Of a stretch of DNA of 64,000 bases, positions 1 to 8,329 are shown one piece after another. The stretch's first letter is position 1; each line of letters starts with the position of its first letter. The DNA is taken from the NCBI GenBank assembly GCA_964562455.1, contig CAZLTN010000015.1, forward strand, positions 1 to 64,000, given 5' to 3'. Under the pieces are notes generated by a model, which saw only the letters and a program-made list of their open reading frames with translations, searched no databases and was not told the origin of the DNA. The stretch is from Ravibacter sp964562455 (lineage in GTDB: Bacteria > Bacteroidota > Bacteroidia > Cytophagales > Spirosomataceae). The translations under genes were made by a program, and so were the position numbers.

Positions 1-48
1 AATCTACTGATGATGAAACTCAATAATCAGTTATCTATATGTGTTTAA

Positions 49-483
49 CAATACCCAAATATCTACAAAGAGCAAAATAAGGTAGGGAAAGGCTTTGCGA
101 ATAGTGCAAAATGGACAAGAGACGATTTATTGTCTAAATATTCTAATAGCATTTTGACCTTTGACACCATATTTTTAATTGAGAGAGTTGCTGAACCAAC
201 TCTAGAAGTCTGGAGCAATATTTGGACATCAAAAAGAGATTTTGTTTATGAATATGAAAGAGATTCAGATACATCCAGGGATACTATTCTGAATTATAAA
301 ACCTGGCAAAATCGCTATAGGAGTAATGTCGAGCGGTTCGACACAACAACAATAGACAAGCACGAGATATTAGGGGGCTATCGTACCTTTATGACGCAGG
401 TTATTGGAGGTAAGGAAGTTAAGACCTTTTTCTTCCATGATTCCTGGTCATCATTTGACCAGCCCAGCTTTTTAAAACCGTAA
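49..483 (+). pseudogene. Unrecognised ORF, probably a gene fragment
   Basis: An open frame runs from just after the in-frame stop at 46-48 to the TAA at 481-483. The first usable start is a TTG at 130 (117 aa), but the codons between 49 and 129 also read like protein, so the true 5' end is probably missing. The product is aromatic and charged, with no signal peptide or membrane segment, and I recognise no family. The next frame (482-514) stays protein-like up to a TAG at 515, and the frame reopening at 518 continues as the next ORF, so a frameshift plus a nonsense change in one ancestral gene is possible. Base composition is clearly more AT-rich than beyond 1.6 kb. Function unknown. It could be the tail of a toxin-like protein, given the DUF6572 gene nearby, but that rests on context only. 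Confidence 0.4.
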
Positions 484-520
484 CAGCGAAATCCCCGGCA
501 CTTACGGCTCTTTGTAGAAC

Positions 521-814
521 ATGTTCCAGGACGGTCTTTGTGAAGGTGACGATAGGGCATTGCCCGACGACATCCTGATTCGAACGGAGCTGTATGATAC
601 GCCGAGTGACGAGAAAGCTACTTTTAATGTGGGGTTAACCGGGGATATGACTGAAAGCTTTGGATTTAAAACGGGGATAAGTAGGGAATTTAACAATCAA
701 GGACGAATGCCCCCTACATCAAAATCCCAGACGACGAGTTTTACTTTTGGCTTTCCTCAAATTGTAGGCCTAGAACTTAAATTAGAAGTCAAGACAAGAG
801 AAGAAGAAAAATGA
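521..814 (+). CDS. Hypothetical protein, possibly the 3' part of a broken gene
   Basis: A 97-residue ORF with a soluble, acidic N-terminal third and a C-terminal half of alternating polar and hydrophobic residues that looks beta-rich. It ends in a charged tail and has no signal peptide. Its stop overlaps the start of the next gene by four bases (ATGA, 811-814), so the two are probably translationally coupled. A TAG at 515-517 lies just upstream in the same frame, and the codons before that stop also look like protein. The annotated ATG may therefore be only the first Met after a nonsense mutation. I do not recognise the family. The low-GC composition matches its neighbours and sets this block apart from the rest of the window. 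Confidence 0.45.
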   Translation: MFQDGLCEGDDRALPDDILIRTELYDTPSDEKATFNVGLTGDMTESFGFKTGISREFNNQGRMPPTSKSQTTSFTFGFPQIVGLELKLEVKTREEEK

Positions 815-1035
815 TAAAACCTCCTAAATGGTTAATTAACCTACTCGTAATAGGAACGGCAGCAATCATGATTGTCTCTACATCAATCTTTATGATAGCA
901 GGATTGCCATTAAATGAGTTAGCATATATATTTCTCTTATATGCTGTCGGTGCAATTTTACTTTATGCAGTATACGTCTTATTTAAGATGCTTTTAATTA
1001 AATCTAACGTAAACAAAAATTCTCGGCCGCGCTAG
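811..1035 (+). CDS. Small two-helix membrane protein
   Basis: A 74-residue protein with two clear hydrophobic segments, about residues 11-30 and 36-58, joined by a short loop and followed by a basic Asn/Lys/Arg-rich tail. This predicts an inner-membrane hairpin with its C-terminus in the cytoplasm. Its ATG overlaps the stop of the preceding ORF (ATGA), which supports real translation. No family is recognised. Its position between an unrecognised ORF and a DUF6572 protein would suit an accessory or immunity-type module, but nothing in the sequence shows this directly. Confidence 0.5.
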   Translation: MIKPPKWLINLLVIGTAAIMIVSTSIFMIAGLPLNELAYIFLLYAVGAILLYAVYVLFKMLLIKSNVNKNSRPR

Positions 1036-1086
1036 GGATTTTGTCATATCGAATACTTCAAAAATCATAACCAATTATAAACATTT

Positions 1087-1428
1087 ATGTCAGTAGAAGA
1101 TAAAAATACTGTGGATGCTTTCAGTATTACACCTGAAGGGAAAGTCCGCTTGCTAATTTCTGATCACTTGGAATGGGACCAAGAGAACAAACATCTTTTA
1201 ACCCTTCAAGAGAAAATTAATACTTATTTAAGAGTGATAGAAAGTGGCGAAATTTATGAAGTTTATCCACAATCGGAAGGAAAAGAGTTTATTATACAAA
1301 TTATGATGAAGTATTCACCCAACGAGACTGCTTTAGAATTTTTGAACAGAGTAGAGGGAATGCTAGACAAAGCAGGTTACGAGTTCCAATATAGATACTT
1401 CGATCCGGAGGAATTAAACTATACATAA
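1087..1428 (+). CDS. DUF6572 family protein
   Basis: A complete 113-residue cytosolic protein. The N-terminus reads as a short strand followed by 'LLISDHLEWD' (residues 28-37), then a helix with 'LLTLQEKINTYL', then 'IESGEIYEVYP' (about 57-67). I associate this pattern with DUF6572 proteins, small single-domain proteins of unknown biochemical function that often occur in accessory regions of Bacteroidota and Firmicutes genomes. A role as an immunity protein for a contact-dependent or polymorphic toxin is plausible but is an inference from neighbourhood type. The gene stands 51 bp after the small membrane protein and is AT-rich like it. It ends about 60 bp before the remnant upstream of ThuA, so it sits at the right edge of the AT-rich block. 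Confidence 0.65.
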   Translation: MSVEDKNTVDAFSITPEGKVRLLISDHLEWDQENKHLLTLQEKINTYLRVIESGEIYEVYPQSEGKEFIIQIMMKYSPNETALEFLNRVEGMLDKAGYEFQYRYFDPEELNYT

Positions 1429-1489
1429 AGCAGCCGTAACCGTTTGACGGAATGGTTTCATGCTGGCAGCAGAACGGCGCTTATCCTGA

Positions 1490-1645
1490 GCCAGGCACAA
1501 ATATTCCAATGGCAGCAGTATAGTAAAATACACCGGGGCTTTTGAATATAGCAATACCAATGTAGTAAAACAGACCGGTGCAGCGCCGGGGCGCCGTTTT
1601 AAGATGCCCGGCTTAGATCTCCATAATTTAAAATACAGGCAATAA
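1490..1645 (+). pseudogene. 3' remnant of a gene once coupled to thuA
   Basis: After an in-frame TGA at 1487-1489 a frame stays open for 51 codons and ends at TAA 1643-1645. The peptide looks like a genuine protein C-terminus ('KYTGAFEYSNTNVV', then 'RFKMPGLDLHNL'). The stop shares its last base with the ATG of the ThuA gene (TAATG), the arrangement expected of two cotranslated genes. There is no start codon and no 5' part. The upstream side is replaced by AT-rich sequence carrying unrelated ORFs. I infer that this is the tail of a gene truncated when the accessory block arrived; I cannot name its family. Confidence 0.5.
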
Positions 1646-2535
1646 TGAAACACATGCTTCGAAAAGTGTTTTGGCTGGCGTTGGTTCTGATGCCATTGCT
1701 CGGCTATTCGCAGGGAAAGAAAAAGGAGATCCGCGTCATGCTTATAGACGGCCAGAATAACCACAAAAATATGTTCGACGGCTCAAAGTTTATGAAGCAG
1801 GTGTTGGAGGAAACAGGGCTGTTTAAGGTGGATATCGTCACTACTCCGCCTGCAGGGGGCGATATGACCGCCTTCCGGCCTGATTTCAGTGGGTACGATG
1901 TTGTGCTGTCTAACTATAACGGGGACTCCTGGACGGAGCAGACAAAGCTGGCATTCGAGCAGTTTGTTGCCGGTGGAGGCGGCCTGGTGGTGGTCCATGC
2001 CGCCGATAATGCCTTTCCGGAATGGGAGGCCTATAACCTGATGATCGGGATCGGAGGCTGGGAAGGTCGTGACGAACGTTCCGGTCCGTATCTCTATTTT
2101 GATGAAAACAAGAAAGAGTTTATCCAGGATATTACGAAGGGAGTAGGCGGCAGCCACGGTATACAGCACGAATTCCTGGTGACCACGCGAAATGCCAGGC
2201 ACCCGATTATGAAAGGATTACCGAAAGAGTGGCTGCATCAGAAGGATGAGCTGTACGACAGGCTTCGCGGACCTGCTAAAAATGTAACCGTCCTGGCTAC
2301 TGCCTATTCAAGGTCCGAAACTAAAGGCTCGGGCAGACATGAGCCCGTGCTGATGACCGTCGGGTATGGAAAAGGAAGGGTTTTCCATACTACGCTCGGT
2401 CACGAAAATTACTCCCAGAAGTGCGCCGGGTTTATTGTAACCCTCCAGAGGGGCACGGAATGGGCCGCAAGCGGTAAAGTGACGCAGCGTGTGCCCAAAG
2501 ATTTCCCGACAAAGGAGAAAGGGAGTGTCCGGTAG
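1645..2535 (+). CDS. ThuA-domain exported protein
   Basis: A 296-residue protein of the ThuA (trehalose utilisation) family, which has a class I glutamine-amidotransferase-like fold without the catalytic cysteine. A signal peptide covers about residues 1-22, with a probable cut after 'GYSQ', so the product is periplasmic or surface-exposed; Met4 is an alternative start. ThuA landmarks are 'LIDGQNNHK' near 33-41, the Gly-rich 'GGGLVVVHAADNAFPEW' near 110-126, 'HPIMKGLP' near 187, and 'VGYGKGRVFHTTLGHE' towards the C-terminus. In rhizobia ThuA takes part in disaccharide oxidation. In Bacteroidota such proteins usually accompany sugar-degrading enzymes, but here no partner remains, since the gene before it is only a remnant. 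It converges on the AlgX-like gene with a 14-bp gap. Confidence 0.85.
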   Translation: MKHMLRKVFWLALVLMPLLGYSQGKKKEIRVMLIDGQNNHKNMFDGSKFMKQVLEETGLFKVDIVTTPPAGGDMTAFRPDFSGYDVVLSNYNGDSWTEQTKLAFEQFVAGGGGLVVVHAADNAFPEWEAYNLMIGIGGWEGRDERSGPYLYFDENKKEFIQDITKGVGGSHGIQHEFLVTTRNARHPIMKGLPKEWLHQKDELYDRLRGPAKNVTVLATAYSRSETKGSGRHEPVLMTVGYGKGRVFHTTLGHENYSQKCAGFIVTLQRGTEWAASGKVTQRVPKDFPTKEKGSVR

Positions 2536-2549
2536 CAGCCGTGCCGGTT

Positions 2550-3659
2550 TTACAGGGATTGCCTGACCAGGTTTTTCATACTTACAGGGCCGAGACAATT
2601 GTCAGCGCGGGAGTTGCCTGAGGTATCGGTAGTAACCTGGTTCAGGCCTTCGTTAAATTTCCTGAGCCATACCAGCCGCCCGTCGCATGTCCAGTGGGAA
2701 TCGCTGTGAAGAAAAGCTTTCCTTCCTAGGGCCCGGTATTCATCGATAACGCTGACGTAGGGTACTTTCAAATCCGGGTGGGACTGTACCCGCTCGATAA
2801 GCCGGTTGTATACGCCGTACTCAGGCATCACGATGGTAGACTTGTTGGGGATTACAGAAAAAATGAAATGGTCAAATCCCATGTCGAGCAGTTCCTGCCT
2901 GGTTGCGTTCAGGGAGTTGACTACCGAATCGATCCTGGATTCGGATATCCTGGAAAAGCCGGAAGTATGCGGAAAGTTAAGGGTATCCGTATCCAGGTAA
3001 TAGACGATGTTCCTGCCGTCTTTGGAAATGGTTACACTACTTTCGGGGCGGTCAAAAACGTGGTAGTTAAGCGAAGATTTCAGCTCTGTAAATTTCAGCC
3101 CGTAGGAATTCCCCATCAGAAGCAGGCCGATCTGGCCACCGACCCTGCCCGAGGATATGAAATTGTCGATTTTTCCCATCCAGGTTCTCGGCATCGTCCA
3201 TTTCTCCACAAAGTTTGCGGTATCGGGTTTGAAGCGGGCAACCGGCGGAGCTTCGAAATGTTGCCTGAAATGCCTTTCAATACTTTCGATGAGCACTACA
3301 TTGACAGCGGAAGTATCCAGCTTGAAATGCATGTAATTCTCCCATTTGAAAAAATAGTATTTGTCGGCAATGAAATCGGAGCTGTCTACCCGCTGAGGTT
3401 CCAGGAAGCTGTCGCCGAGAACATACAGGTGTACAGGCCTGGGAGATTGTTTTGAAATGGTAAGCTCGCTCCTGCATTTCACCATTTCTTCCTTGAATTC
3501 GGGCAGATGTGACAGGTTGAAAAGATCGCCATACCGGTATTCGTCAGTTATAATCCCCCAGCGGTAGAAATAAGGATAGACGGTATCGTAATCTGCGAAT
3601 CCAAGTCCCCAGATTGCTGAAAAAAGTATAATTACCGTTATTTTGAGAGCTTTCCTCAT
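2550..3659 (-). CDS. AlgJ/AlgX-like SGNH acetyltransferase-type protein
   Basis: A 369-residue protein with an N-terminal signal anchor (about residues 5-22) and a periplasmic SGNH-hydrolase-like domain. The nucleophile motif is GDSF at residues 82-85. Near the C-terminus 'SDSHW' followed by CDG gives the Asp-x-His-Trp element used by AlgJ/AlgX/PatB-type enzymes, so the presumed catalytic Ser, Asp and His are all visible. Known relatives O-acetylate exopolysaccharides or cell-wall glycans in the periplasm; acceptor and donor here are unknown. It is the last gene of the minus-strand envelope cluster, and its start overlaps the stop of the 891-residue protein by four bases. An OafA-type acyltransferase two genes further upstream could feed acetyl groups to it (inference). 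Confidence 0.65.
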   Translation of the reverse strand: MRKALKITVIILFSAIWGLGFADYDTVYPYFYRWGIITDEYRYGDLFNLSHLPEFKEEMVKCRSELTISKQSPRPVHLYVLGDSFLEPQRVDSSDFIADKYYFFKWENYMHFKLDTSAVNVVLIESIERHFRQHFEAPPVARFKPDTANFVEKWTMPRTWMGKIDNFISSGRVGGQIGLLLMGNSYGLKFTELKSSLNYHVFDRPESSVTISKDGRNIVYYLDTDTLNFPHTSGFSRISESRIDSVVNSLNATRQELLDMGFDHFIFSVIPNKSTIVMPEYGVYNRLIERVQSHPDLKVPYVSVIDEYRALGRKAFLHSDSHWTCDGRLVWLRKFNEGLNQVTTDTSGNSRADNCLGPVSMKNLVRQSL

Positions 3660-6331
3660 AGCTTCACTGACCAGATCTGGATCTTGTCTTCTGCCTGGCT
3701 GAAAATACTCAGCTCTTTCCGGGCTCCTTCATAGTTGATGCCTAAAGCTCCCCGGCAGGGGATCGGGGTATCGCCTATCCGGTTTCCGTTAAAGTCAAAA
3801 ATAGAAATAAATCCGCCCGAAACGACGGAAATGAAGCGGTTATCGCTGCCGAAATAGTGATATCTTATTGTAAAACCGGGCCTCAGGCCTACGATTTCGA
3901 AAATTTCCCGGCCCTCTTTGCTCAGTATCGCGGCTTTACCCGAAGTCTGCCGGAGCAAGAGCCAGTCGAGCGTGTTTTCATCGTAAAGGGTCCTGAAGGA
4001 GGAGCCTGCTTCCGGTAATAAAAGCTGCTTTCTTACCGTAAGCTGCCCGTTCAGGTCAATTTGCGAGAACTCTCCCTGCCGGTTGACACCCGCAACTTCA
4101 ATTTCTCCTGTAGCGGGGTTCTGCGCGGGTGCAAAGGGACCGCCGATACCCGACAGCATATCTACCGGGAACCCGGAGGAGGATTTTCCTTTTTCGTCCA
4201 GCACAAAAATTTTACCGTTTCGCTGTGTTGCAATGTAAAGATTGGAATTTCCTTTTGTCAGCGATACGACGGGGCTCAGCAAGTCATCGAAACCGGCCCT
4301 GGCATTTAGCTTCGACGGGATTACTCCTGCCGTTTTCCATAAATACAGGCTTTGGTCGCCTGACTTGATAACAAAGCTGGCGCCGCTTTCGAGTGAGTGG
4401 TTGATTCGATAAATCGAGGTAACAGCAGAGGGAGCAGGCTTAGAAAGAAGTGTAAAGATACCGTTATCATCTTCATCCAGCACATACAGGAACCGGGCAG
4501 TGCTAACAATTCTCTGTGGGCGGCCGATATTTAAAAAATCGGCTTTGAAAGCCTGGCCGACCATCGGGCCGTCGAGCCTGGCCAGTATCCGGAGCTTGCC
4601 TGACGCACCGTTGTCTATCCCGATTAACTGGTACGACTTATCGGTAAGGATGATTTCCGAAGTTCCCTCTCCTGGATTGGGCATTACAGAAAATACCGGT
4701 GGAAATTCGTCTTTCCATTCGAGGTCCGCTTTTAACTCGGTCTTATTTTTCGACCTGGAGCTTGTCGCGTAGTTCAAAGCCAGGCTCACGTCTGCATACC
4801 TGCCTTTCTGGTTGTACTCTACCAATATAGTGGCTACATTGTCAAGGCTCGATTTAAGCGTCGTCCTGTTGACGGAGGATCCGGCTCTGGCTTTGCTCAT
4901 ATTGGTGATCAGCGAGAGCTGGGCGACATTATTCTTCTTGAAAAGAGAGCTGTCGAGGTCCGGGGAATGGGCCCAGGTGAGCTGGTTTTCGTAGTCGATC
5001 AGGTAATTTTGGACAGCTTGCGGGCTATTGCCTACGATTAGGTAAGGCGGGATAAAAGTAAAATAGGATTCGCGAAACCCCTTAAATAGAGGCCCGAAGA
5101 CGGCTTCCATCAGGTCGGGTATCAATACAGGATATACTTCGTAGCCCTGGAAAGAAGTAGTTGCCGCTGATCCGCTGCCGGTTTTATCGGCTATCTGCCG
5201 GATTATTGGTTTTATTTTTTCGGAATTTTCATACCTGACCAGCATTACTTTGCTGTCGTTGATCCCGCCGCTGCCTTCATTGACGCACAGGATTACTTCC
5301 GGGCCGATTTCTCCGAAGAAAGTGTCCTGCGATTTACCGGCGAGCTGATCGAACCTGGCAAGAGCCGGAAGAGACCGGCGCCCTTTAATCCATTTCAATA
5401 GCACTGAGTTGAATTTATCGCCTTTTTCAACGGCCAGTCTTATCAGGTGAGTGGTTTGCTGGGAAATATAACCGGCTCCGGTAAAAGGAACACCTTCCTG
5501 GCCGTCGAGCAGCGAATGGTAAGGGTTTTCCCGCGAGCCGACGTCTTCCGACTCCATTACAAGCTTGTTCGGGGACGATGAAGGGGCGAGGTGGATACCA
5601 TGCCGTCCCGGCAGAATATCCAGGAACGCCGAAACGTTCGGTTGCATGCCCCCGGGGAATACAAATTCCCGCCAGGCTTCTCCGTTGGTATAAATGCTCA
5701 GGTCGTGTTTTCCTTCAGGGAGCGAGATCTCTTTCATCGGATTGTCGCCTGCCCGGCTGCTGCCCGATCTGGCATTCCTGACAACATCCTCGATTAGTTC
5801 TCCATGCTGGCTGATAATCAGGTAGTTGTTCTGTAGTATATAGGAAAACAACGCTTCAGACCGCTCGTTGGAAATGTCGGTGATGACGTGCCCCTGGAAG
5901 TTATGGGAGCTCACTCTCAGGGAGCTGGCTTTGGGATTACCAAGCCATTTTTCCTCCAGCTCACTTTTCACGGGCAGGTACATGACAATCCCCAGCTTTC
6001 CTCCCGCAAGAGGATGAAATGCGTAGGTGATTGTTTTGCTCTTGAGAAAAGTGTAGATCTGTGCTTCGTCCTGGTTGAACCATTTCATCAGGGAAAGGTT
6101 ACCGGCCGCAAGGGAAACCAGCGGAAGGTCGCGATAGGCCGAACGCGTAGTATCGTCAGCCTGTGTACCGGCAGCGTCGTACTGGTCCTGAAGCTTGTCG
6201 GAAGAGATAACTATCGAAGCGGAGCCCGGGATATAGTTCCAGACTTCAGGCGGTCCCGAACTAAACCATCTATACCCGAGATAGCCCGCAACAACAACCA
6301 GTATCAGGAACAGGATCGGACGTATTCTCAA
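3656..6331 (-). CDS. Large membrane-anchored exported protein, DUF3352-like
   Basis: An 891-residue protein with one N-terminal membrane segment (about residues 5-22) and otherwise extracytoplasmic sequence. The first 550 residues alternate short strands and helices and recall DUF3352-type proteins: 'YIPGSASIVISSD' near the start, and recurring statements of a value, its square-like difference and a threshold region. The last 300 residues contain repeating blocks of about 40 residues ('FVLDEKGK', 'FSQIDLNGQL', 'ISIFDFNGN') that suggest a beta-propeller. No catalytic motif stands out. It starts 36 bp after the GT2 gene and overlaps the AlgX-like gene by 4 bp, so it belongs to the same transcript. 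A scaffold role in envelope glycan assembly is possible; the function is unknown. Confidence 0.6.
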   Translation of the reverse strand: MRIRPILFLILVVVAGYLGYRWFSSGPPEVWNYIPGSASIVISSDKLQDQYDAAGTQADDTTRSAYRDLPLVSLAAGNLSLMKWFNQDEAQIYTFLKSKTITYAFHPLAGGKLGIVMYLPVKSELEEKWLGNPKASSLRVSSHNFQGHVITDISNERSEALFSYILQNNYLIISQHGELIEDVVRNARSGSSRAGDNPMKEISLPEGKHDLSIYTNGEAWREFVFPGGMQPNVSAFLDILPGRHGIHLAPSSSPNKLVMESEDVGSRENPYHSLLDGQEGVPFTGAGYISQQTTHLIRLAVEKGDKFNSVLLKWIKGRRSLPALARFDQLAGKSQDTFFGEIGPEVILCVNEGSGGINDSKVMLVRYENSEKIKPIIRQIADKTGSGSAATTSFQGYEVYPVLIPDLMEAVFGPLFKGFRESYFTFIPPYLIVGNSPQAVQNYLIDYENQLTWAHSPDLDSSLFKKNNVAQLSLITNMSKARAGSSVNRTTLKSSLDNVATILVEYNQKGRYADVSLALNYATSSRSKNKTELKADLEWKDEFPPVFSVMPNPGEGTSEIILTDKSYQLIGIDNGASGKLRILARLDGPMVGQAFKADFLNIGRPQRIVSTARFLYVLDEDDNGIFTLLSKPAPSAVTSIYRINHSLESGASFVIKSGDQSLYLWKTAGVIPSKLNARAGFDDLLSPVVSLTKGNSNLYIATQRNGKIFVLDEKGKSSSGFPVDMLSGIGGPFAPAQNPATGEIEVAGVNRQGEFSQIDLNGQLTVRKQLLLPEAGSSFRTLYDENTLDWLLLRQTSGKAAILSKEGREIFEIVGLRPGFTIRYHYFGSDNRFISVVSGGFISIFDFNGNRIGDTPIPCRGALGINYEGARKELSIFSQAEDKIQIWSVKL

Positions 6332-6367
6332 GGTAACACTGCTTATGTATTACAAGTTTCCGCGGGC

Positions 6368-7114
6368 TTAAGCACTTTTGATAGCCCTGATCTTACTATT
6401 GAGCTGAAGCCTGAAATTCAAAAGTTCCCTGAAGCTCCTTATACATACCTTCCAGAGATTCCATTTAACTATCGAAACCGTTCCCGAGACGCGCTCACGG
6501 TGGGTGATAGGAATGTCGAAGAGCTCCTGTCCCGATTTCTTAGCCATTACCGCCAGGAAAATGTTCGGGGCAAAAGGCGGCGGCTCGGGAAGCTGGTCCA
6601 TCAGTTTCTTGAGAAATGTTCCTTTGATGAGCCTGAAAGGAATATTGCTGTCAAGAATAAAAGTACCGTATACCATTGCAATCGTGCTCCTAAGGAACCG
6701 GGTTATAAAGAGGCGTACTTTGGCATCGTGCCTGATTTCCCGGTATCCGAGTATGAATTCGGACTGATTGCGCTTCTGCCAGAGCTTGTCAAAATCGTCG
6801 GTTACGAACTGGTCGTCACTGTCGGTTTGAAAAACGTACTCCGAACCAAGCTTCAATGCGGTTTTATAGCCATTAACAACGGCGTTACCATGCCCGCCGT
6901 TTTTCTGATGAACAACCGTCAGGTGGCTGTTGCCGGCTTTCAGCTTGTCCAGGATTTCCCCGGTCTTATCTTTAGAGCCGTCGTTAATAACGATCAGCGT
7001 TGTTTTTTCATTAGGAAATTTATTCTTTAAAAAACCTGTCCAACTGCCTACGACCTGCTCGATACAATCTTCCTCATTATAGGCCGGCATTACGATACTC
7101 AAGAAAAAAGACAT
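6368..7114 (-). CDS. Family 2 glycosyltransferase
   Basis: A 248-residue GT-A-fold glycosyltransferase. The nucleotide-sugar site is marked by 'IVMPAYNEE' (residues 7-15), 'VINDGSKDKTG' (about 42-52) and the metal-binding 'QTDSDDQF' (about 96-103). 'HGNAVVNGYK' and a late 'ITHRERVSGTVSI' resemble the acceptor region of dolichol- or undecaprenyl-phosphate sugar transferases. There is no C-terminal membrane helix, unlike GtrB/DPMS proteins with two helices, so it is cytosolic or peripheral. It would transfer a sugar to a lipid or glycan intermediate; the sugar cannot be told from the sequence. It lies 75 bp downstream of the acyltransferase gene on the same strand and 36 bp before the large exported protein. 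Confidence 0.8.
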   Translation of the reverse strand: MSFFLSIVMPAYNEEDCIEQVVGSWTGFLKNKFPNEKTTLIVINDGSKDKTGEILDKLKAGNSHLTVVHQKNGGHGNAVVNGYKTALKLGSEYVFQTDSDDQFVTDDFDKLWQKRNQSEFILGYREIRHDAKVRLFITRFLRSTIAMVYGTFILDSNIPFRLIKGTFLKKLMDQLPEPPPFAPNIFLAVMAKKSGQELFDIPITHRERVSGTVSIVKWNLWKVCIRSFRELLNFRLQLNSKIRAIKSA

Positions 7115-7189
7115 GAATAGGAGAAAATTAGAACAATAACATTTTCAAAATTACACAGAATATCCAGATTTGCCAATCCGCTTCAGTTG

Positions 7190-8311
7190 CTAAGTCAATT
7201 TATCTTTCAGGTCGTTAATCGGTTTTTCCATCAGGTACCAGGAAAGAGTAGCCACTATTACCGTCAGTGAAAAAAAGAACAGCGATTCAAAAAGGAGGTT
7301 GTGGGCGACTGCAGGAAGGAATTGCTCTATCTTGCGTAGAAGCCGGAGCGTGGGGTGATTGGCCGGGCTGTGAAAGTGATTGTACACGAGGTTATGATAG
7401 GCGTAGAGCCCATAGCTGATCTTTCCCAGGTACAGGACGGCCCTGTTTTCGAGGAAAGCCTTCATGAATCCTCCATAACCGAGCACGCCTTTCCCGATCA
7501 GGAAAAAGCAAAATACCGAGCCTGCAAGCCTCTCCCATACATCGGTGGCGATATTTTTGGGTTCGGAAAACGTTTTCGACCAGTAAATCACACCGGCCCA
7601 CAGCAGGAGCCCCAGGATAACCCAATAGCCGTTCCGGAACAGCTTCCGGTACTGATCCGGCCGAAACAGTAGCAACCAGGCCATAAAAGCTCCCAACCCG
7701 AAGGAATCGAGGCAGGCCGGCATCGATACATAGTTTACGATCCAGCTATAGCCCGACAGGAAAAAATACAGCCGGAACAGGATACTGCCCGCAAGCATTG
7801 CCACAAAGGTCGGGACGAGCCACTTCCTGGGTATAAAGAAAATGACAAGGGGGAATATGATATAGAACTGTTCTTCGACCGAAAGCGACCAGAAATGATC
7901 CACTACGCCCATCCAGGTCTGATGAATGGCCATATACAGGTTAGAGCCGTAAAAGAGGAACCAGGCTATTTTTTCCCTGACAGGCGGTACGTTAAAAATG
8001 AACAGCAGCAGGATACAGAGGTAGTAGACCGGGAAAATGCGAAGCGTCCGCCGTATAAAAAATCTCTTGAAATAGTCCCTGAATCCCCCTGGGTTGCCCC
8101 TGAACTTTTCACTGCTGGTAATAAGGATGCGGGTAATGAGAAATCCGCTCAGTACGAAAAACAGGTTTACGCCCAGCGGGCCGAAGGGTATTTTGTTGAT
8201 GGCTGCAGTAAAGTGGTCTGCCAGTACCAGGGCAATGGCAACAAAACGGAGGCCATCAAGCTGTACAAGGTAGTTGTTGGTATGTTGTTTCTGCAGTTGG
8301 TTGTCGGCCAT
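7190..8311 (-). CDS. Acyltransferase family 3 (OafA/YrhL-like)
   Basis: A 373-residue polytopic membrane protein with about ten hydrophobic segments. It opens with 'LDGLRFVAIALVLADHF' (residues 18-34), the classic first helix of acyltransferase-3 proteins. It continues with 'FFVLSGFLITR', 'RRTLRIFPVYYLCI' carrying the conserved Arg-x-x-Arg-x-x-Pro element, and 'WSLSVEEQFYIIFPL'. The family moves acyl groups, usually acetyl from acetyl-CoA, across or onto membrane-linked glycans such as O-antigen, Nod factors or peptidoglycan. Length is typical and no SGNH domain is fused; the separate AlgJ/AlgX-like gene in the same cluster could supply that activity. It starts 18 bp after the polytopic protein gene, which supports cotranscription. 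Confidence 0.85.
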   Translation of the reverse strand: MADNQLQKQHTNNYLVQLDGLRFVAIALVLADHFTAAINKIPFGPLGVNLFFVLSGFLITRILITSSEKFRGNPGGFRDYFKRFFIRRTLRIFPVYYLCILLLFIFNVPPVREKIAWFLFYGSNLYMAIHQTWMGVVDHFWSLSVEEQFYIIFPLVIFFIPRKWLVPTFVAMLAGSILFRLYFFLSGYSWIVNYVSMPACLDSFGLGAFMAWLLLFRPDQYRKLFRNGYWVILGLLLWAGVIYWSKTFSEPKNIATDVWERLAGSVFCFFLIGKGVLGYGGFMKAFLENRAVLYLGKISYGLYAYHNLVYNHFHSPANHPTLRLLRKIEQFLPAVAHNLLFESLFFFSLTVIVATLSWYLMEKPINDLKDKLT

Positions 8312-8329
8312 AGGTGCTTTGCTGTCTAA

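Noticed and set aside
2778..3455. 225-codon plus-strand ORF
   Set aside because: Antisense to the AlgX-like gene, whose GDSF and DSHW motifs show the coding strand.
5888..7030. 380-codon plus-strand ORF
   Set aside because: Antisense to the end of the GT2 gene and the start of the DUF3352-like gene, which have clear motifs. It spans their intergenic gap and has no recognisable domain.
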